A DNA stretch of 64,000 bases from Eggerthella sinensis (GCF_003339815.1 NZ_PPTT01000011.1:53705-117704); one strand, 5' to 3'. Numbered from the stretch's first letter, positions 8,037 through 16,679 are shown. Notes: generated by a model from the letters alone, not told the origin. Made by a program: numbers and translations.

Positions 8037-8863
8037 TCGAGTTCAAGGACGTGCACGTCTCTTACGACGCGGCCCTGCCCGTCTTGAAGGGCGTGAGCTT
8101 CACCGTGGCCGACGGCGAGTTCGTGGCGTTCGTCGGTACGAACGGAGCCGGCAAGTCGACCACGATGCGCCTGGTGAACGGCTTGTTGAAGCCCGATACG
8201 GGCCAGGTGCTCATCGACGGCGTTCCCACGACCGAGCTGCGTACGAGCGAGCTCGCCCGTCGGGTGGGCTTCCTGTTCCAGAATCCCGACAGCCAGATTT
8301 GCTGCAACACCGTGCGCGACGAGCTGCTGTTCGGCTTCAAGGCGCTCGGCTCGCTCGACGCCGGCGCCGAGGCGCGCGTGGACGCTCTCATCGAGGAGTT
8401 CGGCTTCGATCCCGAGGACGATCCGTTCCTGCTGAACCGCGGCGCGCGGCAGCTGCTGGCGCTCGCGTCCATCGTGGTGCTCGCGCCGCCGGTGATCGTG
8501 CTCGACGAGCCCACGACGGGGTTGGACTACCGCGAGTGCGTCAAGGTGATGGACATCATTCGCCGCATCCACGAGGGCGGCACGACGGTCATCATGGTGT
8601 GCCACGACATGGAGGTGGTGGCCGACTACGCCGCGCGCTGCATCGTGATGAGCGACGGGCAGGTGGTGGACGACGGGCCCGTGTTCGACGTGCTGCGCCG
8701 CCGCGACACGCTCGAGCGCGCGTCGCTCATTCCGCCGCAGATCGTGGCGGTGTCGCTCGAGCTGACGCGCACGCTGCCCGGCCTGGCCGACACCGCCGTG
8801 GGCCGCGCGAACACCGTGGAGGAGATGGCCGCCGCCATCATGGACGAGGGAGGACGGCGATGA
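8033..8863 (+). CDS. ECF transporter ATPase, second subunit, altered signature
   Basis: A 276-residue ECF-type ABC ATPase. Walker A GTNGAGKST, Q-loop FLFQNPDSQI and Walker B VIVLDEPTTGLDY are intact. The ABC signature is unusual: LNRGARQLLALA replaces LSGGQ, keeping only one of the Gly residues. Paired with the first subunit, one of the two composite ATP sites would have a normal signature and the other a degenerate one, as in asymmetric ABC proteins. It overlaps both neighbours by ATGA, fitting a tightly coupled operon. Confidence 0.92.
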   Translation: MIEFKDVHVSYDAALPVLKGVSFTVADGEFVAFVGTNGAGKSTTMRLVNGLLKPDTGQVLIDGVPTTELRTSELARRVGFLFQNPDSQICCNTVRDELLFGFKALGSLDAGAEARVDALIEEFGFDPEDDPFLLNRGARQLLALASIVVLAPPVIVLDEPTTGLDYRECVKVMDIIRRIHEGGTTVIMVCHDMEVVADYAARCIVMSDGQVVDDGPVFDVLRRRDTLERASLIPPQIVAVSLELTRTLPGLADTAVGRANTVEEMAAAIMDEGGRR

Positions 8864-9630
8864 ACGCGTTTTTGGAGTACGTGCCCGGGACGAGCCTGCT
8901 GCACCGCATGAACCCCGTGGCGAAGCTGGCCTGCGCCGTGGCGTTCGCGCTCGCGTGCTTCTGTACGAGCAACCTCGTGCTGTTGGCCGCGTTGCTGCTG
9001 GTCGGGTTCGCGTTGGCTGCCTCGTGCGGCATGGTGCGCCCGACCATCGGGCTTGCCAAGGCCGTGTTCGCCTTCTCGCTCATCCTGGCCGTCGTGCAGG
9101 TGCTCACCACCCCGACGGGCGCGGTGCTCGTCGAGCTGCCGTGGGGTTACATCGGCACGGGGAGCCTGCTCGCGGCGCTCACCACCATCGTGCGCCTCGT
9201 GGCCGCTGCCATCCCGCTGTTCCTCGTGTTCTACGTGACGAAGATGAACGACATCACGAACGCCGTGGTGAAGGTGCTGCACGTGCCGTACAAGTACGCC
9301 TTCACGTTCACGTCCACCATCCATTTCATCCCCGTGTTCATGAACGACATGCAGGGCATCATGGAAGCGCAGACCGCGCGCGGCGTGGAGTTCGACGCGG
9401 GCGGCATCGTGAAGAAGGCGCGCCTCATGGTGCCGCTGTGCGTGCCGCTGCTCGTGTCGTCGGTGCGCAAGACGAACAGCGCTGCCATCGCCGCCGAGGT
9501 GCGCGGGTTCAACCTGCGCACGGCATCGAGCGGCTACAAGGAGTACCCCTTCGCCGCGTTCGACGTCGTCGCCCTTGTAGCGTCCGTCGCGCTTGTGGTG
9601 CTCGCCGTGGTGCTGGGCCTGCTGGGATAG
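8860..9630 (+). CDS. ECF transporter T component (EcfT)
   Basis: A 256-residue integral membrane protein that links the S component to the ATPases. It begins with the family pattern GTSLLHRMNPVAKL and has about five to six hydrophobic helices. The long cytosolic coupling region carries two Arg-Gly elements (AQTARGVEF and AAEVRGFNL) that dock into the ATPases. Start ATG at 8860 overlaps the preceding stop. Being encoded only with one S component, it is probably a dedicated (group I) module. Confidence 0.92.
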   Translation: MNAFLEYVPGTSLLHRMNPVAKLACAVAFALACFCTSNLVLLAALLLVGFALAASCGMVRPTIGLAKAVFAFSLILAVVQVLTTPTGAVLVELPWGYIGTGSLLAALTTIVRLVAAAIPLFLVFYVTKMNDITNAVVKVLHVPYKYAFTFTSTIHFIPVFMNDMQGIMEAQTARGVEFDAGGIVKKARLMVPLCVPLLVSSVRKTNSAAIAAEVRGFNLRTASSGYKEYPFAAFDVVALVASVALVVLAVVLGLLG

Positions 9631-9702
9631 GTTCGTTCCCGCGCGTCGCCCGCGGCTGTGCGATAATGGACGGCTGAAAACAGGGCGACGGAAGGGATGC
9701 GG

Positions 9703-10176
9703 ATGCACTACGAGGCGGCGGAGCAGGGTCAGGTTGACGAGCTGTTCGACCTGGTACAGCGCACGATTCGGGACGTGTATCCGCGCTACTATCCGCAGGA
9801 AGTGGTGGACTCGTTTTGCGGGCTGCACAGCCGCGCCGCCATCGAAGCCGACGTTGCGGCAGGTCGCGAGGGGGTCGTGCTGCTCGACGGGCGCATCGCG
9901 GGCACGGGCTGCCGCGACGGCAACCACATCACGCGCGTGTACGTGGCGCCCGAGTTTCAGGGACGCGGCGTGGGCAGCTTCATCATGCAGCACCTCGAGG
10001 ACGAGATCGCGCGCGAGCACGCAACCGCCGCGCTCGACGCGTCGCTGCCCGCCGTCGGCCTCTACGAGCGCCGCGGCTACCGCACGCAGCGCCACGAGCG
10101 CTTCCCCGTGGAAAACAACGCCGTGTTAGTCTACGCCATGATGGAGAAGGACCTGCAACGCTCACACGGGTTATGA
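9703..10176 (+). CDS. GNAT-family N-acetyltransferase
   Basis: About 157 residues. Acetyl-CoA-binding motif A is clear: TRVYVAPEFQGRGVGSFI (about residues 80-97). The C-terminal part contains LYERRGYRT. The ATG at 9703 has GGAAGG seven bases upstream, better spaced than the ATG at 9697. The substrate cannot be inferred. Its stop overlaps by six bases the stop of the convergent SdpI-family gene. Confidence 0.88.
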   Translation: MHYEAAEQGQVDELFDLVQRTIRDVYPRYYPQEVVDSFCGLHSRAAIEADVAAGREGVVLLDGRIAGTGCRDGNHITRVYVAPEFQGRGVGSFIMQHLEDEIAREHATAALDASLPAVGLYERRGYRTQRHERFPVENNAVLVYAMMEKDLQRSHGL

Positions 10177-10821
10177 GATGTGCTTGCACACAACATAGGA
10201 GCCGATCAGGCATGCGAGCGTCCATGCGACGAAGATGACGGCCAGGGCGACGAAGGCCGCCGAGCCCTTCAGCACGACGCCTGCCAGCACGATCATCGCG
10301 CCCGCCGCGACGGTCACGATGCCGCCGAAGCGGTGCGCTCGAGCCCATGTCTCGTCGCTCTTCTGCGTCCACGGCACGCGGATGCCGAACACCGCGTTTC
10401 TCGTCGATTCCGGCATGAAGTACCCCATGAGAAGGAACGTCGTGCCAATGACGATAGCGCTGATCTGCGACATGTCGAAGTCAGGCGCGCTTGCCGTGGC
10501 CGCGTTGCCGTCGTAGCGCAGTTGATTCAGGAAGATGAACAGCCCCACGAGGATGAAGATGGCCTGCATGCCCACGGCAAGGCGCGCCATGGTGGCGCGG
10601 TTGCTTCCTTTGCCGAACAGCCCGCACAGCGCGAGGACGATGCCCAGGATGAGCGCTATGGCGAGGAGCGAGAGGTTCTCGTACTTGCTGCCGATGCGAT
10701 CCATCGCACCCGACGGGCCGAAGTGCACGGGCACCTGATCGGGGAGGACGCACAGAAACGCCACGGTGACGACCACGTTGACGGCCAGCAGGATTCCGGC
10801 AAGCACCAAGCTCTTCTTCAT
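10171..10821 (-). CDS. SdpI-family membrane protein (DUF1648)
   Basis: About 216 residues with six predicted membrane helices. The N-terminal DUF1648 pattern (LPDQVPVHFGPSGAMDRIGSK) and the later FGIRVPWTQKSDETWARAHRFGG motif are typical of the SdpI family, which in Bacillus confers immunity to the SdpC toxin and senses it. No SdpC- or SdpR-like gene is nearby, so the role here is unknown; an envelope-stress function is possible. Start chosen at 10821, as the ATG at 10830 lies directly on its ribosome site. Confidence 0.85.
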   Translation of the reverse strand: MKKSLVLAGILLAVNVVVTVAFLCVLPDQVPVHFGPSGAMDRIGSKYENLSLLAIALILGIVLALCGLFGKGSNRATMARLAVGMQAIFILVGLFIFLNQLRYDGNAATASAPDFDMSQISAIVIGTTFLLMGYFMPESTRNAVFGIRVPWTQKSDETWARAHRFGGIVTVAAGAMIVLAGVVLKGSAAFVALAVIFVAWTLACLIGSYVVCKHIS

Positions 10822-10883
10822 ATTCCCCATCCCTCAAACCCATCGCGGCCTGCACAACGCTCTACCGCCAGTGTACTAGAGTC

Positions 10884-10895
10884 GGGGGGGGGGGG
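10884..10895. repeat. Poly-G tract of 12 bases in a C-rich-partnered hairpin
   Basis: Twelve consecutive Gs occur between two minus-strand genes. A C run at 10927-10933 could pair with them, with GCGCTTCGCG-type palindromes in the loop. It may be a terminator for the ABC operon; its length makes it prone to slippage. Confidence 0.7.
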
Positions 10896-10952
10896 CGTCA
10901 ATGCGCGCTTCGCGTTTCGCGCTTCGCCCCCCCGCCGGCTTACCCTCGCAGC

Positions 10953-12119
10953 TTACCCCCGCACGCGCTTTTTGCGGAACTTAAGGGCGGCCAGCGCGAA
11001 GAACAACGCGATGAATCCCCAGATCACGGCCAGGTCGATGCCCACGCTGGCGAAGTCGGCGCCGCGCAGCATGACGGCGCGCAGCGCGTCCACCCCGTAC
11101 GTGATGGGGAAGCATTGGCCGAGCACCTGCATCCACTCCGGCGCGCTCGACAGGTCGAACAGCCCCGACAGCAGGATTTGCGGCACCACGAACAGCAGCA
11201 TGAGCTGGATGACCTGGAACCCGCTTTTGGCCAGGCCCGACACCAGCAGGCCGAGCGTCACCGACGCGAGGGCCATCGACACCACCAGCAGCGTGACGAG
11301 CCACACGGCCCCTTCGTTCGGGAAGCCGATGAACGTGAGCGCGATGAACAGGATGACGGCGGCTTGCACGAGCGCGAGCAGGCCGAAGCCCAGCGTGTAC
11401 CCGCCGAGGATCTGCACGGGCTTCACGGGCGTGGCCAGAAAGCGCGTCATGGTGCCGGCGCCGCGCTCGTTCACGAGCGACATGCCGCTTGTCAGGAACA
11501 CGAACACGAACACGAAGATGCCGATGAACACGGGCCCGTAGAAGTCGAACATCTTCCAATCCTCGGTACCGTGCAGGTAGGTGGTTTCCACATCCTGCAC
11601 CGGCAGGTAATCCGCCATGTCGAAGTCGAAGGAATCGAGCTCGTCGGCGAGCGGACCGCCCTTCGCGCCCTGGGCGACAAGCACGTCCTCGATGGCCGTT
11701 GTGCGCTCTTCGACGTCGGCCTTCATCTCGTCGGCCGCATCCTTTTGCGCCTCGCTCAGCGCCTTCGCCACCACGTTCGCTGCGGCGGCCGTCTTCGTGG
11801 AATCGCTGCCCTCGGCCCATATCTCGAGGGTGGTGTCGTCGCGCATGCGCAGCACGGCGTCGGCCTCGTTCGCGCGCAGCAGGCGCTCGGCTTCAGCCTG
11901 ATTCGTGTCGGTGATGCGGGCGTCCTGCTCGTCGAGGGCGGTTTGGAAGCTGGCGGGCAGGTCCACCGTTGCCAGGCGGGGCTCGTAGGCGTCGGCACCG
12001 AGCAGCACCGACAGCAGCCACAGCACCACGACGGGTGCCACGAACAGCAGGGCGAGCGTGCGCTTGTCGTGGGCGAACTGCGAAAGCACGCGGCGTGCGA
12101 TGGCCAGGGCGTTACGCAT
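10953..12119 (-). CDS. ABC-2 type exporter permease
   Basis: A 388-residue permease with one N-terminal helix (residues about 22-42), a roughly 160-residue extracytoplasmic domain rich in acidic residues and coiled-coil-like sequence, then five helices including the ABC-2 segment LTSGMSLVNERGAGTMTRFLATPV. This YhgE/DrrB-like layout is typical of drug or polymer exporters. The start at 12119 overlaps the ATPase stop by eight bases. The ATPase gene precedes it and a divergent TetR gene is beyond. Confidence 0.9.
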   Translation of the reverse strand: MRNALAIARRVLSQFAHDKRTLALLFVAPVVVLWLLSVLLGADAYEPRLATVDLPASFQTALDEQDARITDTNQAEAERLLRANEADAVLRMRDDTTLEIWAEGSDSTKTAAAANVVAKALSEAQKDAADEMKADVEERTTAIEDVLVAQGAKGGPLADELDSFDFDMADYLPVQDVETTYLHGTEDWKMFDFYGPVFIGIFVFVFVFLTSGMSLVNERGAGTMTRFLATPVKPVQILGGYTLGFGLLALVQAAVILFIALTFIGFPNEGAVWLVTLLVVSMALASVTLGLLVSGLAKSGFQVIQLMLLFVVPQILLSGLFDLSSAPEWMQVLGQCFPITYGVDALRAVMLRGADFASVGIDLAVIWGFIALFFALAALKFRKKRVRG

Positions 12120-12888
12120 GATGCGCCTCCTTCCGCGCGCCGTCGGCCGCCAAGGTGAGGAAGGCGTCCTCGAGGTTGGCCGTGCCGGTGCGCTCGAGCA
12201 GGGCGGCGGGGGTGTCGTAGGCGATGAGGTGCCCGTCGCGCAGCATGGCAACCTCGTCGCACTGCAGCGCCTCGTCCATGATGTGCGTGGTCACGAGCAA
12301 GGTCGCGCCTCCGGCCGCCAGCTCGCGGAAGTGTTCCCAGATGCGCCGGCGATGCTCGGGGTCGAGGCCCACGGTGGGCTCGTCGAGCACGAGCAGGTCG
12401 GGGCGGTGCAGCAGCGCCACGCCCAGCGACAGCCGGCGTTTCATGCCGCCCGAGAACGCGCCCGCGAGACGGCGGCGATCGTCCTCGAGGCGCGTGAACG
12501 CCAGCATGTCGTCGATGGCGGGCGCGAGCTCGGTCTTCCGCATGCCGTTGAGCGTGCCGAAGAACCGCAGGTTCTCCTCGGCGGTGACGTCCTCGTACAG
12601 CGCCGTGTCCTGCGGCATGAAGCCGATGCGCCTGCGCGCCGTGGGGTAGGGTGCCTGCTCGCCCAGCACGCGCACGCTGCCGGACGTTGGCACGAGGATG
12701 CCCATGACGAGGTTGACCATGGTGGTCTTTCCGCATCCGGACGGCCCGAGCAGACACACGATGCGCCCGGCGGGCACGTCGAGGTCCACGTGGTCGAGCA
12801 CGGTTTTGCGTTCGTCTCCCAGGGGCGTTTTGCGCCCGAAGCGCATGCTCACGTCGGAAAACGCGATCATCGGCTGATGGTGCTCCAT
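12112..12888 (-). CDS. ABC-2 exporter ATPase
   Basis: A 258-residue DrrA-like ATPase. Walker A GPSGCGKTT, signature FSGGMKRRLSLG, Walker B LLVLDEPTVGLDP and the H-loop TTHIMDEA are all intact. The ATG at 12888 was chosen because homology begins there and a ribosome-site-like AAAAGGA lies upstream. It forms a two-gene operon with the permease and is probably repressed by the divergent TetR protein. Confidence 0.92.
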   Translation of the reverse strand: MEHHQPMIAFSDVSMRFGRKTPLGDERKTVLDHVDLDVPAGRIVCLLGPSGCGKTTMVNLVMGILVPTSGSVRVLGEQAPYPTARRRIGFMPQDTALYEDVTAEENLRFFGTLNGMRKTELAPAIDDMLAFTRLEDDRRRLAGAFSGGMKRRLSLGVALLHRPDLLVLDEPTVGLDPEHRRRIWEHFRELAAGGATLLVTTHIMDEALQCDEVAMLRDGHLIAYDTPAALLERTGTANLEDAFLTLAADGARKEAHHA

Positions 12889-13006
12889 GGTGCGTCCTTT
12901 TCGGTTGCGAGTATCCGTTTCTGCTATCATAATCAAACAGCGTGTTGGAAAAAACGAACAAACGCCGGGCGCCTGTTGGATTACGCCGGGCCGAGAGGAG
13001 TCCGCC

Positions 13007-13615
13007 ATGGCGCGACCGCGCAAGGATGCGGCGGGGCCGTCGGTTGAGCAGCGGCTCGAAGACGCGTTTTGGGAGCTCATCGCCGAGACGCCCATCGACC
13101 GTATGACGGTGGGCGACCTCACGGCGCGCGCCGGGTGCAACCGCGGCACCTTCTACTACTATTACGACGACATCTACGCGATGCTCGACGACATGATCGA
13201 TCGCAACCTGCCGAAGGAACTGCCGGGGTTTCTGCTCATGCACTTCTCAGGCGACACGACGACGCCCGATCGCGACCACGAGCTTTCGCGTGCCCTGCAG
13301 AAGTACCAGCACAACGTGGATCACTTGTGCCTGCTGTTGGCGAATGCCTCGTCTCCGCTGGTCAACCGTCGGGTGAAAGGCGCCATCATGGAGCTGTGGG
13401 CAGGTGCGTTCGCCGCCGGGCAGCATGCGTCGCTCGAAGGCGATGCGCGCATCGTGCTCGAGTTCGTGGTGAGCGGCATCCTCGGGCTCATGGCGTACCG
13501 CGCCGAAACGGGCATGCGCGTGTCCATCGAGGAGATCGCGCACGTCCTGTCCCCCGAACTCCCCGACGCCGTCGCCCCCAAGCTCAAGAAGCTCTTGTTG
13601 GCGGGCGCATCGTAA
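13007..13615 (+). CDS. TetR-family regulator of the ABC-2 exporter
   Basis: A 202-residue protein. The helix-turn-helix is MTVGDLTARAGCNRGTFYYYYDD (about residues 31-53), followed by a helical effector domain of the TetR C-terminal 14 kind. The ATG at 13007 follows GAGAGGAG. It is transcribed away from the exporter; the 118-base AT-rich gap between them must hold the operator. Its stop lies three bases from the stop of the convergent acetyltransferase. Confidence 0.9.
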   Translation: MARPRKDAAGPSVEQRLEDAFWELIAETPIDRMTVGDLTARAGCNRGTFYYYYDDIYAMLDDMIDRNLPKELPGFLLMHFSGDTTTPDRDHELSRALQKYQHNVDHLCLLLANASSPLVNRRVKGAIMELWAGAFAAGQHASLEGDARIVLEFVVSGILGLMAYRAETGMRVSIEEIAHVLSPELPDAVAPKLKKLLLAGAS

Positions 13616-13618
13616 GCG

Positions 13619-14053
13619 CTACAGCTTCTTCGCGAAGCAGATGATGCGGTTGGCTTCCTCGAAGCCGGCGCGCAGATGGAAGGCGCGGCTCGTCTCGTTG
13701 TCGAGCTCGCAGTCGCTTGCGAACTCGGTGCAGCCGTGCGCGGCCGCCCATGCTTCGCAGGCGCTCAGCAGGGCGCGCGCATGCCCGCGCTGGCGGCACG
13801 CGTCCTCGACGTAGATGCCCTCGAGGTAGCCGACGGGGCTCGAGTCGGTGCCCTCCACGTAGTCGTGTCGCAGCTGGCATTGGGCGAACCCGGCCGGAGC
13901 ATCGCCGTCGAGCAGCAGGAAGACGGCGGCCTCGTCGCTGGCAAGCAGCTCGGCGAATTCGGGCTCCAGCTGCGCGGGCGTGTGCTCGGGCCAGAGCCGC
14001 GCGGCAAGAATCGTGACGGTTTCCAGGTCGAGCGGCGTCGCTTCGCGTATCAT
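13619..14053 (-). CDS. GNAT acetyltransferase resembling aminoglycoside 6'-N-acetyltransferase
   Basis: A 144-residue GNAT protein. Several blocks match the AAC(6')-I group: SSPVGYLEGIYVEDACRQRG in the acetyl-CoA motif, CTEFASDCELDNETSRAFH, and a final GFEEANRIICFAKKL. The length equals that family. It could acetylate aminoglycosides, although many chromosomal members act on other amines. Transcribed alone, convergent with the TetR gene and divergent from the LysE-type exporter. Confidence 0.85.
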   Translation of the reverse strand: MIREATPLDLETVTILAARLWPEHTPAQLEPEFAELLASDEAAVFLLLDGDAPAGFAQCQLRHDYVEGTDSSPVGYLEGIYVEDACRQRGHARALLSACEAWAAAHGCTEFASDCELDNETSRAFHLRAGFEEANRIICFAKKL

Positions 14054-14121
14054 GGATATCTCGCTTTCGGAGCGCGTGGGGTAAGGTTGGGAACACGGTA
14101 CCAGAAACGCAGGTTGATTGC

Positions 14122-14775
14122 ATGATGCTCTCGGTAATGCTGCAGGGGTTCACGATGGGGCTCGCGTACGTCGCGCCCATCGGCATGCAGAACCTGTTCG
14201 TCATCAATGCGGCCGTCTCGCAACCGCGTACCCGTGCCCTGATCACGGCGTTGTTCGTCACGTTGTTCGACATGTCGCTCACGCTCGCGTGCTTCTTCGG
14301 CGTCGGGGCCGTTATGGACGCCGTGCCCTGGCTCGGGCCGCTCATGCAGCTGGTGGGAGGCGGGCTCGTCATTGCCATCGGCATCGTGCTCATTGTGCCG
14401 CGCCGCAAGAAGGACGCTGAACCGGCCAAGAAAGATGCGGCCGGGAACGCGGCGCGTGCACGGATGAACCAGCCCGGCCTGCGCGGCGTGTTCGTGGCGG
14501 CGCTGCTGGTGACCTGGTGCAACCCGCAGGCGTTCATCGATGGCACCATGATGCTGGGCGCCTTTCGTGCCACGTTCGGCGGCGCGGACGGCCTCGCGTT
14601 CGTCGCGGGCGCCTGCATGGCGTCCCTCGTGTGGTTTCCCGGCATGGCGCTCATCGTCTCGGCCCTGGGCAGCCGCTTCAACGACCGAATCCTCCGCGTC
14701 ATCAACGTGGTATGCGGCCTCGTGGTGATCGCCTACGGCCTCCGCCTCATAGCCGCCTTCTTCGGCTGGGTCTGA
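14122..14775 (+). CDS. LysE/ArgO-type amino-acid exporter
   Basis: A 217-residue membrane protein with six helices. The first helix carries the family pattern GFTMGLAYVAPIGMQNLFVI and the middle segment LLVTWCNPQAFIDG contains the conserved Asn-Pro. LysE and ArgO export lysine and arginine; which basic amino acid is carried here is not visible. The loop after helix three is basic and variable. No strong ribosome site; ATGATG at 14122 and 14125 are both possible starts. Confidence 0.9.
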   Translation: MMLSVMLQGFTMGLAYVAPIGMQNLFVINAAVSQPRTRALITALFVTLFDMSLTLACFFGVGAVMDAVPWLGPLMQLVGGGLVIAIGIVLIVPRRKKDAEPAKKDAAGNAARARMNQPGLRGVFVAALLVTWCNPQAFIDGTMMLGAFRATFGGADGLAFVAGACMASLVWFPGMALIVSALGSRFNDRILRVINVVCGLVVIAYGLRLIAAFFGWV

Positions 14776-14899
14776 GTGCGCCTGCGCACGATCGCGCAAC
14801 GGCCTTCCAACAAGTGCGTGCAAGCGCCCTCTCGCTTGCCCTCCGCGTCCCTCCTTCGGCTACGATGCTGGCAAACCTCCCTGATGGAAAGGATGCGCT

Positions 14900-15739
14900 A
14901 TGTTCACCATAGGATGCCATCTCTCGGATAAAGACGGATACCTCGGCATGGCGAAGGACGCCGTGTCCATCGACGCGAACACGTTCCAGTTCTTCACGCG
15001 CAACCCGCGCGGCGGCGCGCAGAAGGCGCTCGACCCGCAGGACCTCGAAGACTTCAAGGCGTACGCGCCCCAGCACGGCATCGAGGTGATCATGGGCTAC
15101 GCGCCGTACACCGTGAACCCCGCAAGCGACAAGATGAGCGAGCACGACTTCACCATGATGGTGCTCGCGGAAGATCTGGCGCGCATGGAGGAGACGCCGC
15201 ACATGCTGTACGCGCTGCAACCCGGCAGCGCGCTCGGGCAGCCGGTCGACGTCGCGCTCGGCAAGGTGGCCGACGCGCTCAACGACGTGGTGACGCCCTC
15301 GCAGACCACGCGTCTGCTGCTGCTCACCATGGCAGGCTCGGGCACGCAGGTGGGCAGCACGTTCGAGCAGTTGGCTGCCATCCTCGACAAGATCGAACTG
15401 GCCGATCACGTGGGCGTCTGCTTCGACGCATGCCGCGTGTGGGGTGCGGGCTACGACATCGTGGGCGACCTCGACGGTGTGGTGGACGAGTTCGACCGCG
15501 TCATCGGGCTCGACAAACTGCACGCCATCCACCTCAACGACAGCGAGGATGCCCTCGGATCGCACAAGGACCGCCACGCGCCCATCGGGAAGGGGCAGAT
15601 CGGTCTCAAGGCGCTCGCCGCCCTCACGAACCATCCCAAGCTGCGGGACATCCCGTTCTACCTGGAAGCGCCCGAGCCGACGCTGTCGAAGTACGGCGAG
15701 GCCATCGAGGAGCTGCGGAAAGCGCACGATCGCGCGTAG
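14900..15739 (+). CDS. Endonuclease-IV-like TIM-barrel protein, metal site degenerate
   Basis: A 279-residue paralogue of the next gene, and in tandem with it. The fold is the AP-endonuclease IV TIM barrel (FTIGCHLSDKDGYLGMAKDA at the N-terminus). Compared with the nine metal ligands of E. coli Nfo, four have changed: the His of the second strand is Tyr (MGYAPYTVNP), the next His is Gln (LQPGSALG), the bridging Glu is Leu (LLLTMAGSG), and the His of DTCHVW is Arg (FDACRVW). Five are kept (the first Asp, AIHLND, HKDRH, YLEAP). It therefore probably cannot hold the trinuclear zinc site and may bind DNA without cleaving it, or have a new substrate. Confidence 0.85.
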   Translation: MFTIGCHLSDKDGYLGMAKDAVSIDANTFQFFTRNPRGGAQKALDPQDLEDFKAYAPQHGIEVIMGYAPYTVNPASDKMSEHDFTMMVLAEDLARMEETPHMLYALQPGSALGQPVDVALGKVADALNDVVTPSQTTRLLLLTMAGSGTQVGSTFEQLAAILDKIELADHVGVCFDACRVWGAGYDIVGDLDGVVDEFDRVIGLDKLHAIHLNDSEDALGSHKDRHAPIGKGQIGLKALAALTNHPKLRDIPFYLEAPEPTLSKYGEAIEELRKAHDRA

Positions 15740-15823
15740 CGGAGAATTCGTCGGCACCGTCGCGGGCGCGTCTTTATCTGCTACCATATACGTAACGATT
15801 ACAGGATCGGAAAGGGCGCGCCC

Positions 15824-16663
15824 ATGTTCACCATCGGATGCCATCTCTCAAGCGCGAAGGGCTACCTCCACATGGCGAAGGACGCCGTGTCCATCGACGC
15901 GAACACGTTCCAGTTCTTCCTGCGCAACCCGCGCGGCGGCCGCGCGAAGGCCATCGACCCGAAGGACATCGCGGCGTTTCGCCAGTTCGCGCCCGAGCAC
16001 GGCATTGAGACCATCCTCGCGCACGCCTCCTACACGGTGAACCCCGCGTCGAACGTGCCGAAGACGCACGACTTCGCCCTCATGGTGCTCGGCGACGACC
16101 TCGTGCGCATGGAGGAAACGCCTCATCAGCTGTACAACATGCATCCGGGCGCCGCGGTGGGGCAGCCCGTGGACGTGGCCATCGACAACATCGCTGCCAT
16201 GCTCAACGAGGTGCTGCAGCCCGGGCAAACCACCACGGTGCTGCTCGAGACGATGTCGGGCTCGGGCTCCGAGATCGGCGGCACGTTCGAGGAGCTGGCA
16301 ACGCTCATCGACAAGATCGAGCTCAACGACCGCATGGGCGTGTGCCTCGACACGTGCCACGTGTGGGCCGCCGGCTATGACATCGCGGGCGACCTCGACG
16401 GCGTGGTGGACGAGTTCGACCGCGTTATCGGCCTCGACCGTCTGCGCGCCGTCCACCTCAACGACAGCAAATTCGGCCTCGGGTCGCACAAAGACCGCCA
16501 TGCCCGCATCGGCGAAGGCACCATCGGCTTTGACGCGCTCGCGGCGTTCACGAACCACCCGAAGCTGCGCCACCTGCCGTACTTCCTCGAAACCCCCAAC
16601 GAGGCCCTTTCCGGCTACGCCGAGGAAATCGCCGCCCTGCGCGCCGCGCACGCCGAGGGGTAG
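15824..16663 (+). CDS. nfo: Deoxyribonuclease IV (AP endonuclease)
   Basis: A 279-residue endonuclease IV that would cut DNA 5' to abasic sites. All nine expected zinc ligands are visible: ILAHASYTVNP (His), MHPGAA (His), LLETMSGSG (Glu), CLDTCHVW (Asp, His), AVHLNDS (His), HKDRHARIG (Asp, His) and FLETP (Glu). It has its own 84-base gap and GGAAAGG ribosome site after the degenerate paralogue, and ends 16 bases from the convergent peptidase gene. About 60 percent of positions match the upstream copy, pointing to an old local duplication. Confidence 0.92.
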   Translation: MFTIGCHLSSAKGYLHMAKDAVSIDANTFQFFLRNPRGGRAKAIDPKDIAAFRQFAPEHGIETILAHASYTVNPASNVPKTHDFALMVLGDDLVRMEETPHQLYNMHPGAAVGQPVDVAIDNIAAMLNEVLQPGQTTTVLLETMSGSGSEIGGTFEELATLIDKIELNDRMGVCLDTCHVWAAGYDIAGDLDGVVDEFDRVIGLDRLRAVHLNDSKFGLGSHKDRHARIGEGTIGFDALAAFTNHPKLRHLPYFLETPNEALSGYAEEIAALRAAHAEG

Positions 16664-16679
16664 CCGACAGGCCGGCGGG

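Noticed and set aside
10171..10821. SdpC/SdpI toxin-immunity locus
   Set aside because: Only the SdpI-like protein is present; no toxin or SdpR-like regulator is encoded nearby.
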